A DNA stretch of 64,000 nt from Micropterix aruncella (GCA_944548615.1 OX155957.1:24831031-24895030), one strand, 5' to 3'; counted from the first letter of the stretch, positions 1 to 15,177 are shown. The notes: generated by a model not told the origin, from the sequence alone. Numbers and translations: made by a program.

Positions 1-29
1 AATTCCGGTTAATTAAAACTCATCCTGTA
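1..29 (+). mobile_element. MITE-A, right terminus only (cut by window edge)
   Basis: The first 29 bases match the right end of a short inverted-repeat element seen five more times here: a TTAATTAAAACTCATCCTGT-like end. The rest of the copy lies outside the window. Confidence 0.6.
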
Positions 30-44
30 CACAGGGCTATTGGT

Positions 45-2295
<2,251 letters not shown>

Positions 2296-2654
2296 TGGGG
2301 ATGTTTTAGAAAAAAATATTTGCTATACAGCTATGTTTACCTGTACGAAAAAAACGATAGTTTTAGACCATGACACATTTTTGTGAAAATATAAAAATAT
2401 TATTTTTTAATTTTTTATTTTGCACCTACATCTTGGATTTCATGGAATAGCCAACTTATCACTAGTCTTATCACTCTTTCATGGGGTTAATGACGAAGAT
2501 ACAAAAATATAAAGAAACTTTTAAATAATATTTTTATATTCACTTAAATGAGTAGGTTTCTTGAAATAAACACATAAAATATTAACTCCAAAATTGCTTT
2601 TTACATAGCTCAGAGGTAAATATGACTGAATAGATTGCAAATAATTTATTCTAC
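2296..2654. other. Non-coding AT-rich stretch in nested block
   Basis: Only the short arm sequence at 2296-2313 is recognisable. No coding sequence is supported. Confidence 0.5.
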
Positions 2655-3639
2655 CAGCAGTTCTCAATGTGGGGTCCGCGGTCCCCAAGGGGACCGCGAA
2701 GCGGTTTTGGTAGGACCACGAAAAACGAAAGAAATTTCTTGTTATTTTCATGATCTACGAGAATTTGACAAACAATATCATGTTATCGCTAACCCTTTAA
2801 ACTTTACATTAGTGATCTGCCTTCGGAGGATAATTTAATTTAGGAACAGTTTGTGGAGGCCAAAATAAAGCCAAACATAGAAAATGTCTCAGGCAAAGCA
2901 CATGTCTCTCTCATAAAAATTGTTATTTAAATTTAATGATTACGTAACATGTAATATTTTCTGATTATATAATTGTTTGTAAGATTTTTTTTATTCACTA
3001 CACTTTTCTTTTACTTTCCTGTTTAAGGAAAGTAAAAGAAACGCCGAAACGCTTCTTACGATTGAGCTGAAATTTGGCATGCAGGCATCATTTGGTCATG
3101 GTATGAGCTAAATATTTTGGTTGCAATCCGTCCATCCTGGGTTGGCTCCCGACGAGGGAACGCCTCAACGGTCAACAGCAGAGACCCAAAATTTTGTATA
3201 CGCGTTCAATTATGATAGCTCCTTCCATGTTCCACCATGACATGGCTGATGAACGAGTTTCTAATTCGTTTTCGATAGTTTTCGATTTCGAATTTGTTTT
3301 CGATTTCCATTTCGGTTTCGGTTTTGGTGTCGTTTTCGGTTTCGGTTTAGATTTAGATTTTTATTTCGATTTCAATTTCGTTTTCGATTTCGGTTTTGAA
3401 TTCGAATTCATCATCATCATCATCATCGTGGGGGGGGGGAGGTTTTAAAGGGTGGCGCTAGGTTGGGGGGGGGGGGGGGGAGTGGTGGTGGTAAATTAAG
3501 TTCCTGGCTACTTGACAGGAAAGTCTTGGGGTGACATTACTGATTTTTTTATTTAACACATTTTTTAAATAAACATGAAATTGAACAATTTTTAAATGGA
3601 CCCACACACAAAAAAAAATGAAAAGTTTGAGATCCGCTG
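2655..3639. mobile_element. hAT-like end pair enclosing an R-family copy
   Basis: The left end reads CAGCAGTTCTCAATGTGG, followed by a dyad of GGGGTCCGCGG type. The right end, read inward, is CAGCGGATCTCAAACTTT. CAGNGGTTCTCAA-type ends are known for hAT elements. The flanks share only TTCTA, so an 8-bp duplication is not proven. No transposase is visible and an R-family repeat lies inside. Confidence 0.5.
3044..3545 (-). repeat. R-family interspersed repeat, copy 1
   Basis: Shares the block CATGCCAAATTTCAGCTCAA (seen inverted) and the terminal GTCACCCCAAGACTTTCC with the other R copies. Between them lies a degenerate TTTCGATTTCGG-type minisatellite (about 3263-3410), a (CAT)n run and long G-tracts (3427-3480). 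The family is non-coding in every copy here. Confidence 0.7.
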
Positions 3640-3690
3640 TTCTAGAACATCCCCAAAGGTATCTGTCGAGGTACCAATAATCCCGTGTGT

Positions 3691-3959
3691 AAAATGATTA
3701 TGTTATTACTACTTAGGATAGTTATGATTATAGATATTGTTATATTTATTTAATCAACAATTTTCATTATTGCATTATTTTCTGATTATTGATGATTCTC
3801 ATACCGATTAGAAAATACTTAAATTAATTTATATAATCACAACTATCACGATAGTTAATTTACTATAATTATTTACAATTCTGAGAATATTAGACGCAAT
3901 GATGCATCTGTAGGAATGCCTACCTAATGGAGTAGAATAAATTGTATTGTATTGTATTA
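3691..3959 (+). repeat. Probable non-LTR retrotransposon 3' tail
   Basis: AT-rich and non-coding, ending in a (TTGTA)n run at about 3940-3957. Short 3' repeats of this kind close CR1-like elements. No coding part is attached, so this is an inference from the tail. Confidence 0.4.
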
Positions 3960-4689
3960 TCTATACTAATATTATAAGAGGTAAAGTTTGTCACGTTGTA
4001 GAGAGTAATCTCTGGATCTACTGAACCGATTTTGAAAATTCTTTTACCAATCGAAAGCCACGTTATTTGTGAGTGTCATAGGCTATATATTATTTCGAAA
4101 AATGAAAAGACTTTTTCGTGGTAGTCGGATTTCCAAAGTAAGTCGGAAAAAACGGTCGAACGAAAACGTTTCTAACTAACGCTGCCTTAACGATGAGAGA
4201 TATATGATTAAGTTTTAGAGAAAAGTTGTAGAGCTTGATAATGCCTATAAAAAGTCAGCGACGGCATATGTCTAACTTTTATATTTAAGTCACAAAAAGT
4301 AGTTTTTCAAATTAAAAAAATAATTTAAATCGTTAGGTCATGTTTATTGGTCATATTATCAACAATTATAAATTATTATCAAAATAAGTAAATATATCGT
4401 CTCAAGTGTTTAAAACAAAAGACTTTTCCCTTTTACTGCATATAATTTCACTTTTACTGCAAAAATGGTTAAAGAGATAAGACACTCACAAGAAGACACT
4501 CACAAATAACGGTAATATAGTCAAATTGGCATGCAAATACATACATACATATGCAGTAAAAATATAACCCTTCTTTTGGCAGTCAGGAAATAAATCATAG
4601 CACCCAGTACTAACCAAACCATACTCATAATAATTTCATCACAAGTAAAAAGTTTTACCGCCCAATGAAGTGGGCACGGGTCCAGCTAG
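3960..4689 (+). mobile_element. Non-autonomous Helitron
   Basis: Starts with TCTATACTAATATTATAA, a 5' end I recognise from lepidopteran Helitrons. Near the 3' end there is a hairpin (GCCCA, loop, TGGGC, at 4661-4676), and the element closes with CTAG at 4686-4689. The flanks are A on the left and T on the right, as expected for insertion between A and T without target duplication. It encodes no Rep-helicase. Its 3' end lies 27 bp from the exon 2 splice donor of the K2P gene. Confidence 0.88.
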
Positions 4690-4716
4690 TGCTATATAAA
4701 ATAAGGTGCAGCTTAC

Positions 4717-4857
4717 CAATCGTTGTGATTACAGTGCTGGAGAAGAACACCGACTGTCCAAAGCTCCAGTTTGGCTCCGTGGAAACATTCCGCGATGCTG
4801 AGACTCCACGATTGTTCGCTCTGACCACTTCCTCGATGAGTGCCTCCAGAGATTCAT
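4717..4857 (-). CDS. K2P potassium channel, coding exon 2 (cap and pore helix 1)
   Basis: A 141-nt exon on the minus strand, bounded by an acceptor (TTTTGTTTTAG, at 4858-4868) and a donor (GTAAGC, at 4711-4716). Joined in phase 1 to the exon at 55222-55564 it encodes an acidic, helical cap segment (ESLEALIEEVV), an Asn-Val-Ser glycosylation sequon, then PNWSFGQ and the pore-helix stretch SVFFSSTVITTI. In K2P channels this is followed by GYG of the first selectivity filter. The codon split after the Ile leaves a G, as needed to start Gly. Exon 3 must lie to the left of the window. It is too short to stand out as an open frame. I recognise the family (TWIK/TWK-7-like) but not the specific orthologue. 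Confidence 0.9.
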
Positions 4858-5157
4858 CTAAAACAAAACAGATATTTTGTAAATAAAATTGAATAAGCAG
4901 AACCGCAATTAGTTGATCTTTCAGGACTATTAAACCATGTCATCCTTAACCAACCACACGCAGGGTGCCCGAGTACCTCGAATGGTAGGATAAGAGGAAT
5001 GGCTGGAGGGGGGGGGGGGGGGCAGCGAAGCCTTTCTATTAATTTCATGATCGATCTCTTTTGTACAAGTTGAAAGGCTCGATCTTTAAATTTTGCTTCA
5101 ATACTTGTCAGACAAAGAAACTAGCTAAGGTCTAGGTCTATACAGGCTAAGTTTTTA

Positions 5158-5448
5158 GTAGCCGGCAAAATTGTGAAAAAAAAAATATATAAAAAAACCT
5201 AATAATTTTTTTTGTAAATTGAAAAATTTATTTTTCGAGTCAGTGTTGAGCACGATGAGCCATCTAGCGGTAGGTAAACTATCGCAAATAAACTATATTG
5301 GTGATTTTTTACCTACCGCTAGATGGCGCAGCGCGCTCAACGCTTTTTATACTTTTTTTTTAATAACATTTTCTATCAAAAGTTTCTCATTTGCTCGTAC
5401 TGATCCACCCACCTCATGGACGCCGGTTTAATTAAAACACATCCGTAC
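5158..5448. mobile_element. MITE-A, copy 1
   Basis: The core is an inverted pair: GCCATCTAGCGGTAGGTAAA at about 5260 and TTTACCTACCGCTAGATGGC at about 5308-5327, with ATCGC/TATTGG between. The right end reads TTTAATTAAAACACATCC. The left end is degenerate. The structure is shared with the copies at 8411, 15178, 38520 and 46130. No coding capacity. Confidence 0.75.
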
Positions 5449-5934
5449 ATGTGCCACTACTACGAGTTTTGAGACTACCTGGATATTTTAGACGAGGTGT
5501 CCGTTGCCCCAAACTACTCATCAAGTTTTTACTATTTTGCAGCATTCGAATATATCCGACGCAAGCATGCTTCCTCCGAGTGTCGAGGGAGGGTTAAAAA
5601 CGTTGCTTCGCCTCTGATATTCCCTTTAAATCCCATTTTGTCCCTTTGCGAATTTATTTACAAAATAAGAGACAGTTTAATGAAATCAGTGTCGGCGAAT
5701 GAGCTAACATTAAACCCTTTGAAAAAGCTGTAAAGCGCCAGAGTAGGGCGGCAGGCACTAGCAGCCTAGGAGCAACGAGAAATTAATAATAAAACTGGAT
5801 GAGCATTTTGCAACAGGAATACCGGAACATTATAAATAAAATTACATCATAATAAAAGACTCGTTAAAATTACATACATACATATCTACTTTCTTAGATA
5901 CTTAAAATTAGTGAATTTAATATGATATAAACAA
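5449..5934. other. Unassigned intronic sequence
   Basis: No recognised gene or repeat. A 78-codon open frame at 5497-5733 has no family signature and is probably chance. Confidence 0.4.
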
Positions 5935-6108
5935 CTTGGGTTGTCGACTACAGCGGGCGAGCCCGTCACCTCAGGAAGTTTTAACTATTAGTCGTTCTAT
6001 CTCCCTGGAGTGAGCGTAGCAGACTTGGGGACAAAAGAGTCCACCATCTAGCTACGTCACAAGCTCGTAAGAGGCCAACGCCTTAACCGCGAGATAGCCA
6101 GGATATGA
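5935..6108 (-). mobile_element. GCR retroposon, truncated copy with target duplication
   Basis: 174 bp matching one end of the GC-rich repeat found in full at 38735-39401 and 44061-44726: CTTGGGTTGTCGACTAC, then the GGGCGAGCCC dyad, to AGCCAGGA. It is flanked by a 14-bp direct repeat, TATGATATAAACAA, at 5921-5934 and 6109-6122. The copy was therefore inserted already truncated. By target-primed logic the retained end is the 3' end, so the strand is given as minus. Confidence 0.85.
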
Positions 6109-6122
6109 TATGATATAAACAA

Positions 6123-6719
6123 AGAATTGTTTGATAACATCTCGAGCAAGATTTGCCAACCTTTGTAGCGGCTGGTCCAAATATTTGAAATAATATTTCC
6201 CGCCGGGCCATACGACCAATTTTTTTTTATATTCTAAAGCAAACCAGAAATATATAATATAAAAACAACCTAAGTATTTATTTATTACGTATAAGATAGC
6301 TAAAACAATTTTAGTGAGACGTATGACTATGTTTGGCAGAACTAAAACCATCAGTGTCGATCTCAAATGAGGTCATATCTATACACAAACAGTTTTCCAA
6401 ATGATCATCATTAATTCGTGTTCTCTATTTTGAGTTGATGTGTTTCATCCGACTATAAAGCTGTTCACACATACGTGTTACCAAATAGAGAAGCCAAGAC
6501 CAGAGCATGTTTTTAAACCGGCGGGTATTTCTCCTTGTCCTCCTCTCCTGTCTCCTTGTCTCCGGCTATGTTACTTTTCTAAACTGGAATTTCTCCTTTA
6601 GATTCTTATTTCTAAAGTTCCTGGCAATGAATTGAGGTACGGTGTATGGCTTTGCGAATGTAGAAAAAAACACAATGTTTTACAAAATCTTTATATCGGG
6701 TTTTGAATTGGAGGGTTAT
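6123..6719. other. Unassigned intronic sequence
   Basis: No supported feature. A 104-codon minus-strand frame (6052-6366) overlaps the GCR copy and shows no family motif. Confidence 0.4.
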
Positions 6720-7345
6720 GTCACATATCAATAAAGCGTATTTGTCTGTCACCGTCTGCGTGACAGCTGGTTGATGTTGAAAGTATGAACTTATTTTTTT
6801 CTAACTGCTGTTCCCAAAGCCTAAGTTTCATTTGAAATGCGGAAATAAGATCATGCATGTCAATATTTAATTGATATTTCTCTTGTAGACGATCTCGACG
6901 TCAAGTTTATCGAATAGAAATGCAAAGTCTCTAACACACTCCTTGTCTTCCAATTCTGTGATAGTTTGCTTTGATACTTTCTGGAAAATATTGATTGTAT
7001 TTCTTTTTTCAAATTAAACACACGCTTCAGCTTTTTGGCACGAGGGAGCCAGCTTACTGCTGCATAAAATATAACGTCATCATCTCAGAATCCAAAACTT
7101 GAGAAATTCTTGGAACTGACGATGATTTGACCCCTTCGATTTAATGAAGTTCAATGTTTTCATGACCACCTTCATGACATATTATTTCATTTAAAGGGAC
7201 ATTTCCCTGATGAACAATGCAATCAAAACGACGTATCACCAAGTTTACAGGCCTCAGTTCTATAAATTCTACTAAACCTTCGTGTTTCCCAATCATTGTT
7301 TGGGAAAAACGAAGGTTTAGTAGAATATTAAGGTTTAGCACAATG
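6720..7345 (-). pseudogene. hAT-type transposase remnant
   Basis: The minus-strand reading shows blocks of the hAT transposase type found in ZBED/GTF2IRD2-like proteins. From about 7335 down these are MIGKHEGLVEFI, a CIVHQ block, NFIKSKGSNHRQFQEFLKF, a KLKRVFNLKKEI block, ITELEDKECVRDFAF, and ISAFQMKLRLWEQQLEKNKF (to about 6790). The order matches the middle of these proteins. Two stops near 7105 and at least one frameshift near 6970 inactivate it. The DNA-binding BED end and the hATC dimerisation end are not seen. Boundaries are approximate. Confidence 0.85.
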
Positions 7346-8244
7346 TTAAATTTTCACCTTAGAACTAGTTCCGGTCTAGTTAGGTGACATTGCCACTGGA
7401 CAACGTTGCCATTTTCTGTTTTTGTTCAATGTTTAAAATATATTTGTGCTTAGTTCCTAAGATAAAATTGTTTAAAATTGTATTGCATTACTAAATAAAT
7501 ATATAAAATTCATAAAAAAAAATATCATTTAAATGTCTATTCTGGCATTAATATCTATGATTCGGTCTTTAAAGACGTTAAAATGTTTAGTGGTTTCTCA
7601 ACAATGGGTTCTAGAAGGCTATAAAAGAGCAAAATAAACAAAGAGATCTGCAAAAAAGACACGTCCATCCAGTCTTGTTTGTATAATCCCGTCAGGATTT
7701 CTGCTAATTGTATCTCGCGCCGTTGGGTGGCTATTTCGCGGCCATTAGGCCAATTTCTCCGCTTGAAAAGTCACTTCCGTTTTCCTGCTTCCGGTTGCCG
7801 TACAACAGCCGGCGAGGGCGCAGGGTGTGTTAAAAAATATGTACGATACGATAAGCCACCGGTGTAGATTTGCGATAGTGTTATCGTAACTACGAATATA
7901 GCGGATCTTTTTGTTTCATTTTCGAAGGAGGGTAGATAACTGTTGTTTTATAATTTTTTTCTCTTCCTAAATTTTCATTTATTTGTTTATTAATTTCTTT
8001 AGAAAACATACAGCGTTTCTTTAAACATTTTTACATAATAATATATGATCGAAATAATAAATTTAAGGCTTGTTTTTAATAATAAATCTATTCAATAAAT
8101 CTCAGTAATAATAAATCTAAGGCTTGTTTACATGTCAACGTTTTAAAATAAATGTCTCGCCGATTTAATTGAATTTAATTTATTTAAGTTATCGCGGAGG
8201 ATCGGAAGGAGTAGGGATTGAAGGGGTGGTCTGTATTTATATAG
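7346..8244. other. Unassigned intronic sequence
   Basis: Mostly AT-rich. A less AT-rich patch at about 7670-7900 has an open frame without family signature. No feature is supported. Confidence 0.35.
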
Positions 8245-8355
8245 AGACCCACATATAAATAAATACATATATAAATAGACACACATAAATACATATATAA
8301 ATAAAATACATACATACATAAATAAATACATAATAAATAAATACATACATAAATA
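8245..8355. repeat. Degenerate ACATAAATA-type simple repeat
   Basis: Repeats of ATAAATACATA and variants. The predicted Tyr/Phe/Leu-rich protein in this region is a product of this repeat. Confidence 0.8.
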
Positions 8356-8410
8356 AAATTGTAAAAAACTAAAATAAAAATTAAACTATGTGTACATTGT
8401 CTATGGTTCT

Positions 8411-8820
8411 ACAGGCATCCTTGAAGTGGGTGAATCGGTACGACTAAATAATCAACTTTTGTCAAAAATTTATAGAAAAAAAAATAAAATAACTAAACTG
8501 AAACATTTATTTTTTATTAAAGATAAATAATTTAGGCTTTGATTAAAAGTTTGACAACCGTTGTGTGCGCTGCGCCATCTAGCGTTAGGTAAAATGTCGC
8601 GAATAAGCAATATTTGCAATACTTTTTCTACCATTATATGGCGCATCGCGCTCAACGCCTTTTATACTTTCTCAAATATATATATTTTTTTTATAAAATA
8701 AAAAAACGTTAATAAAAGCATTTTACCTGTTTTTTTCACATTTTTAAAAATAAAGTTGCTTATTTGCTTGTGTTGATTCACTCACTTCAATGATGTCCAT
8801 TAATTAAAACTCATCTTGTT
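8411..8820. mobile_element. MITE-A, copy 2
   Basis: Left part CATCCTTGAAGTGGGTGAAT and right part ATTCACTCACTTCAATGATG are inverted copies, extending to TTAATTAAAACTCATCTTGT. The core contains the inverted pair GCGCTGCGCCATCTAGCG / ATATGGCGCATCGCGC. No coding capacity. Confidence 0.8.
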
Positions 8821-9823
8821 TTATAACATCGTAAGTGTATACAACACCTGCCTGGTCTTTTCTTGACGCTAATCTGTGATTAGCAAGGTAGTAAAATTGC
8901 ATTTATTCCGACTGACTGATTCCAATAGTAGATAAAGAAACCGTGGATAGCCAATAATTCCAGTTTGACATTTTAATTTAAAAACAGAGTAACATATACT
9001 TTGTGTATATTAATGGTAATTTACCATAATAATTTGTAGATAATAGTTCTAATTATTATTTTTGTTAACATGTCTAAAACGTAATACTTTTCAGATTTGT
9101 TTTTCTTCAACTTGCGAAGTAAAGATATATTTAATTATAGAAAAATAAATATTGTACGCCTGATTGGTAAAGTGTATGGCACATAAAATAGTACCTATCC
9201 ATTTTGTACTGACAGTTCACAATAAAGACATTATTATTATAATTAATACTTATAACAACATATAATCGCATAAACCTGTATACATGTAGGTATGCATAAT
9301 ATATTAAAGAATATCGATTTTCTCATCACCGAAATCCGACCTTGATAAAACGATTATATTATTTATTAAAATTACAGCACTAGGTGGGCCGCGGTAGCCA
9401 GGCGTAGTCCAAACATGTAAAGAGTTGTAAGGGGGTGTAATTATGTCATGTCAACGTTATGGAAGTGTAGCCGTGTATGCTTTAACGGTAAATAATCGAG
9501 TTGATTGTGCTTTGAAGGTTGACAGCTTTTAAAATGCGTCATGTAACATAGTAACCAGGTTTATTTAAAAGCTAAATTAATGTCAGTTAGAAACTACACA
9601 TTTTGTAATTTGACAGAGGGGAGGAGTTTTTGTGAGTTTACAACGATCGAAATAGCCATAGTTATTTATTCATATTATAAACATTTATGTCAAGATTCCA
9701 AAAAAAAAATAGAATGGACACATTCAATGCAATGGTCAATTTCAATTTCAATTTATTCCTCTTTAATGTTTACAGATTGTTGAAGCTTAGCTTATATTTA
9801 AATATTTCAAAGGACTAAAATAC
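8821..9823. other. Unassigned intronic sequence
   Basis: AT-rich with no recognised gene or repeat. Short open frames are without family signal. Confidence 0.4.
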
Positions 9824-10546
9824 ACTTGGGGATGTCGACTACAACGTGCTAACCCTGCACCTCAGGGAGTTTTAACGTTATTGATCGTTCTGTCTCCCGT
9901 GAGGTGAGCGTAGAAGACTTTGGGACGATACAAACCTACCGTCCAGCAAAGCTACGGACCCGCCGAGTCCAACGCCTTACGGCGAGGCACTAGGAAGGTA
10001 ACCTAGCGGGCCACCTCGCCCCCTGGCTACGCTCCCTGGATTTTACCGTATTGATTTAACCATCAGGATACTGTCCACCCGACTGGTTACGGGCTCGAAG
10101 TCGCTTGCGCGGTCCTCTACCTATCGTATTTTCAGCGGTGATTCAGTTTGAATTTATTGCGGACCATGGAATCTTTTGCCCGGCTCTGAGTTCGGGATCA
10201 GGTAGCGAACTGGTCTTTTCAAGAGTGGAAGACGCCAGGTCAACATCCATCCCCGCTGCTTAGGAAACAGTATATTTCCATAGTCTCCCGACTCCTTCAG
10301 TAATCGTCATCCTCGACTCCTCCGTCAGAGAGCACAATCGATTGCCGTCACCGAACGGTGCGGTAGAGCGGTAAACCGTCCAGTAGAGCGGGAAGGCAAA
10401 CCCATATGGGAAACCTATCCACCAGCCATGAGGCCTGGGACGCGAGAGTCTTACTCGGGGTAGTCTTCTACAAGATGAGGCTACTGTATAGGAGCTGAAT
10501 CGTGAGTTGGGCCGACCCGAAAACACAGTGGATCTTATGGTCCAAG
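9824..10546 (-). mobile_element. GCR retroposon, diverged near full-length copy
   Basis: About 723 bp. It begins ACTTGGGGATGTCGACTAC and follows the order of the GCR family (GTCGCTTGCGCGGTCCTC, AGAGCACAATCGATTG, CCGTCCAG) to GGGCCGACCCGA. It is flanked by a 9-bp direct repeat, CTAAAATAC (9815-9823 and 10547-10555). Several indels separate it from the two younger copies. A 117-codon frame at 10260-10613 is a by-product of GC content. Confidence 0.75.
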
Positions 10547-10826
10547 CTAAAATACCTAACTGAAATACAGAGACACCTAATAAACAAATAAGGAATTTTT
10601 TTGTATATTGCATTCGGTCTTTTAGATATTCGGTTTCCTACTTCACGCCAGGCTGCATCACAGGAAAGTATATTATAAACTTTGTAGAAAGTAAATTATA
10701 AAATTGGAAACTTTTTAGCCTCCGCTCGGTTTTCCTGTACAGACACGGGCCATAGAAACAGTTAACAATAGTCCAGAATACAATATATTAGCATTGTTTT
10801 CAAAGCGTATTACATTGCTCAACGTC
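10547..10826. other. Unassigned intronic sequence
   Basis: No feature recognised. Confidence 0.4.
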
Positions 10827-11530
10827 CAGTGCCGGATTAGCCATAAGGCCAAGTAGGCCCTGGCCTATGGGCCCACGCTGTTTAGGGGGCCTCCGCCCCC
10901 CCTTCCGAACAAGTAGTCACTACAATAACAATTTTTGAAATTGTTTCTAATAGAAAAAATCTTTGAATTCAAATTCTAAGTAGAAAATGTTAATAGAAAG
11001 TCAGAGTTTGCAGATAAAATGGTTAATTTTAAGTATTTCATATAACAAGTAGAAAATTCTGATAAAACAGTGCCAGGATTGCCATCGTACAAGATATGTT
11101 TTGAAAATATGGCACAATCAACTTTCCCAAATGTTGCGACAACGTTAAAAAATTATAGATGTCGATTATATAAAAATTATGATTACGAACGCTACTGCTG
11201 AACGATTTTTTTCGAAGTTGAAACCGCTTAAAAATTATCACCGATCATCGATGATACAAGAGCGACTAAATTCACTTGTCATTACGGCCACTGAATACGA
11301 CATAGTGGAAAAAGGGATTTTACAATATGTATTAAAAGAGTTTACCACAAAAAATAAGAGTATTGAATATCTAAAGTCCTATCAGTTAATGCAGTTTTGT
11401 TTGTTTGTTTGCATTGTTTATCAATGTTTGTTTTGTTTAATAAAATTGATTTATCATTTTTTTGTTGTTCAAAACGTTTTAAGATGTAATTTGAAAAGTG
11501 TAAAAGGGGCCTCAAGATTTTGATGGTCTC
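10827..11530 (+). mobile_element. Internally deleted hAT element with hATC remnant
   Basis: The left end CAGTGCCGGATTAGCC, followed by GGCC-rich sequence, is a hAT-type terminus. At 11179-11360 the plus strand encodes a C-terminal hATC dimerisation segment (ATAERFFSKLKPLKN, then MIQERLNSLVI). The right end (GGGGCCTCAAGATTTTGATG) resembles the corresponding hAT 3' region and then meets (TA)n, so the outermost right terminus is missing. The N-terminal and catalytic parts of the transposase are absent. Confidence 0.75.
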
Positions 11531-11533
11531 GTA

Positions 11534-11797
<264 letters not shown>

Positions 11798-12119
11798 AAT
11801 GCCTGATTGTAAAAACGACCTTTATCCATTTTTGAAACTTCTGGTAAATCAATAAAAACTGTCTAGTGTAAAAAAAATGTATGAAGATATTGAAACTTAT
11901 TTTTTTTCTAGATAGTCATTTATCTTAATGATCGTATGTTAAAATATCAAACGTATAATATTTGTAGATATTTTTATATATATTTTTTTAATTTGTGGAT
12001 AAAGGTTGTTTTTACCGTCAATATAAAAAAAGTGCATTCTCAAAATAAAAATCATGAGTGTTTTATTGATAAACTGGTATTTATTCAGGAAATCATAATG
12101 CAATTTTAAAACCAACCAA

Positions 12120-13080
12120 TTATTCATCATCTTCTTCAAGGTTAGTAGTAGGCCACAGGAGTATTTCGTCCCAGAAACTCTTCTTATATTCATGCGGTAC
12201 AAACGCCACACATTTTTTAAAGTCAGGCATCTTTTTTGCATTGATGCATTGCTTGCTTTGCCCATATGTGCGATCATTTGGTAGTAGAACAATGACATTT
12301 GGTCTTTGTTTTAGCAAAAATGTATGCTTGACCACACCATCGATGAACTCCTGGGCTTGAACCGGGATTTCTCCATCCTCGATGTATTTCGATGTATTTT
12401 ATATGGTGAAATTTTGAGATAAAACAAAATAGATCTGGAAACCCACCTTCTCGTCTCTTGGAATACGCCGATCTTTGGTTTCGAGTGAAAGCGCTGTCTT
12501 TTTATAAGGCTGTATCCACCATTTTTTTATATCTGAGATGTCTTCTCCGCTTACTAGGTGAATGGTGAAAACGTGAGGCTTTGCACTAGATGATACAATC
12601 AGCTCCATAAGTTCTCGAATGGTGTACAGTCTATTTATGCGACGCAATTTCCTTTTTATTACTCCGAAAGCTCTGTCGCTTGGTAAGTATGAGTGGCCAC
12701 GTATAGGAAAGATTTGTTCGATTTTTTTTAAAAGGTCCATTGTCTACAAGGCCCATGTTTAAACGTACTGAGGTGTTATTTTTGTTCTGACCTTCACAGT
12801 TGTCACAGAACAGCATCAGAGTTTCGACTTTGATATCTATAATATATACTCGTTTATGTACATCATTAGAAAAGAACACACCTCATCGGCCCCTTTTTTT
12901 GCCTGTCCCTCATGGTATATGAACAGTACGTTCTTCCCTGTCCTGAAGTTATGAATATAGAATACTGACACTAATAACTGGCGAAAATAAAATAAATCTT
13001 GGACAGGAATGATCGCTAGGCTTCCCTTGTCGCTTCAGTTTCCCATTCTGAGCATGTATCTCCCATGATGCAACTAGATA
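12120..13080 (-). pseudogene. DUF7869-like transposon protein, broken
   Basis: Minus-strand reading, 5' to 3': FYIHNFRTGKNVLFIYHEGQ, then a KKGADEVCSFL block, LMLFCDNCEGQNKNNTSVR, then PIRGHSYLPSDRAFGVI and an IRELMELI block. It closes with an acidic C-terminus (LEEDDE) at 12120. The D-N-C-x-G-Q-N-K-N block and RGHSYLPSDR block are hallmarks of a transposon-encoded protein family widespread in insects (DUF7869-like). Three frames are needed (about 12879-12631, 12740-12399, 12335-12120), so it carries frameshifts. Catalytic function is not established from sequence alone. Confidence 0.75.
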
Positions 13081-13309
13081 CTTTTCCACTCGTTGGATTA
13101 ACACAACACACAGACACAATAGTCTAATAGTAAATCAGCTGATACAATGGCAGCTAATGACGTAAACGTCAGTTAAACGTTTGATAGACAAACTCAGTGC
13201 TGCCACACATTGAATGTAAAAACAACCTATATCCTGGATAAAGGTGGTTTTTATGCTCATCGAAAATTTGGTGCCCAAATAAAAGTAGGTTCTAGTATAG
13301 GTAAGAGGT

Positions 13310-13623
13310 ACAGGACACAACACACTAAACAAACACCTCTTCAACATGGGCGGAACGAATAGCCCTATGTGCAGAGCATGCATGGAGGCGGAAGAAACCA
13401 CAAAACACATTCTGCTAGATTGTAAACAGGTAGAAGTATACAGGACAAAACACCTTGGGACTCCAGGCACCCTGCGCGAGGCAGCAGGAAACCTGAAAGC
13501 CCTGCTGGCTTTCGTCGAGGAGCTGGGGTGGGTGGAATAGCGCTACCCCCGTTACACGCAAAATAGGCACACTGGATGTCGACTTGCGGAGGAACGCCCA
13601 GTACAACTAACTAACTAACTAAC
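13310..13623 (+). mobile_element. 5'-truncated non-LTR retrotransposon, 3' end
   Basis: Encodes the extreme C-terminus of an I/R1/LOA-type ORF2: NMGGTNSPMCRACMEAEETT followed by KHILLDC, a CxxC-x-H-x-C zinc knuckle, ending ELGWVE and a stop at 13540. The 3' end is a (CTAA)n tail at about 13606-13623. It is flanked by a 14-bp duplication, TATAGGTAAGAGGT (13296-13309 and 13624-13637). Confidence 0.88.
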
Positions 13624-13740
13624 TATAGGTAAGAGGTTGTTTATAAGCTCAATCGATGTGGCATGCCATAGACAACATTAACTAACAAAAAAGTTGGTTT
13701 TGAAATTTTGTTCGAAGAGGTCGTTTTTACAATCAGCCAT

Positions 13741-15177
<1,437 letters not shown>

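Larger units (their letters stand above)
11801..13738 (-). mobile_element. DNA transposon with DUF7869-like protein, between TA tracts
   Basis: Terminal inverted repeats: the left end reads GCCTGATTGTAAAAACGACC and the right end, read inward, GGCTGATTGTAAAAACGACC (one mismatch). The flanks are AT on both sides, inside a TA microsatellite. The minus strand carries a decayed coding region (12120-13080). A 5'-truncated retrotransposon (13310-13623) is nested near the right end. I cannot name the superfamily with confidence. Confidence 0.75.
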
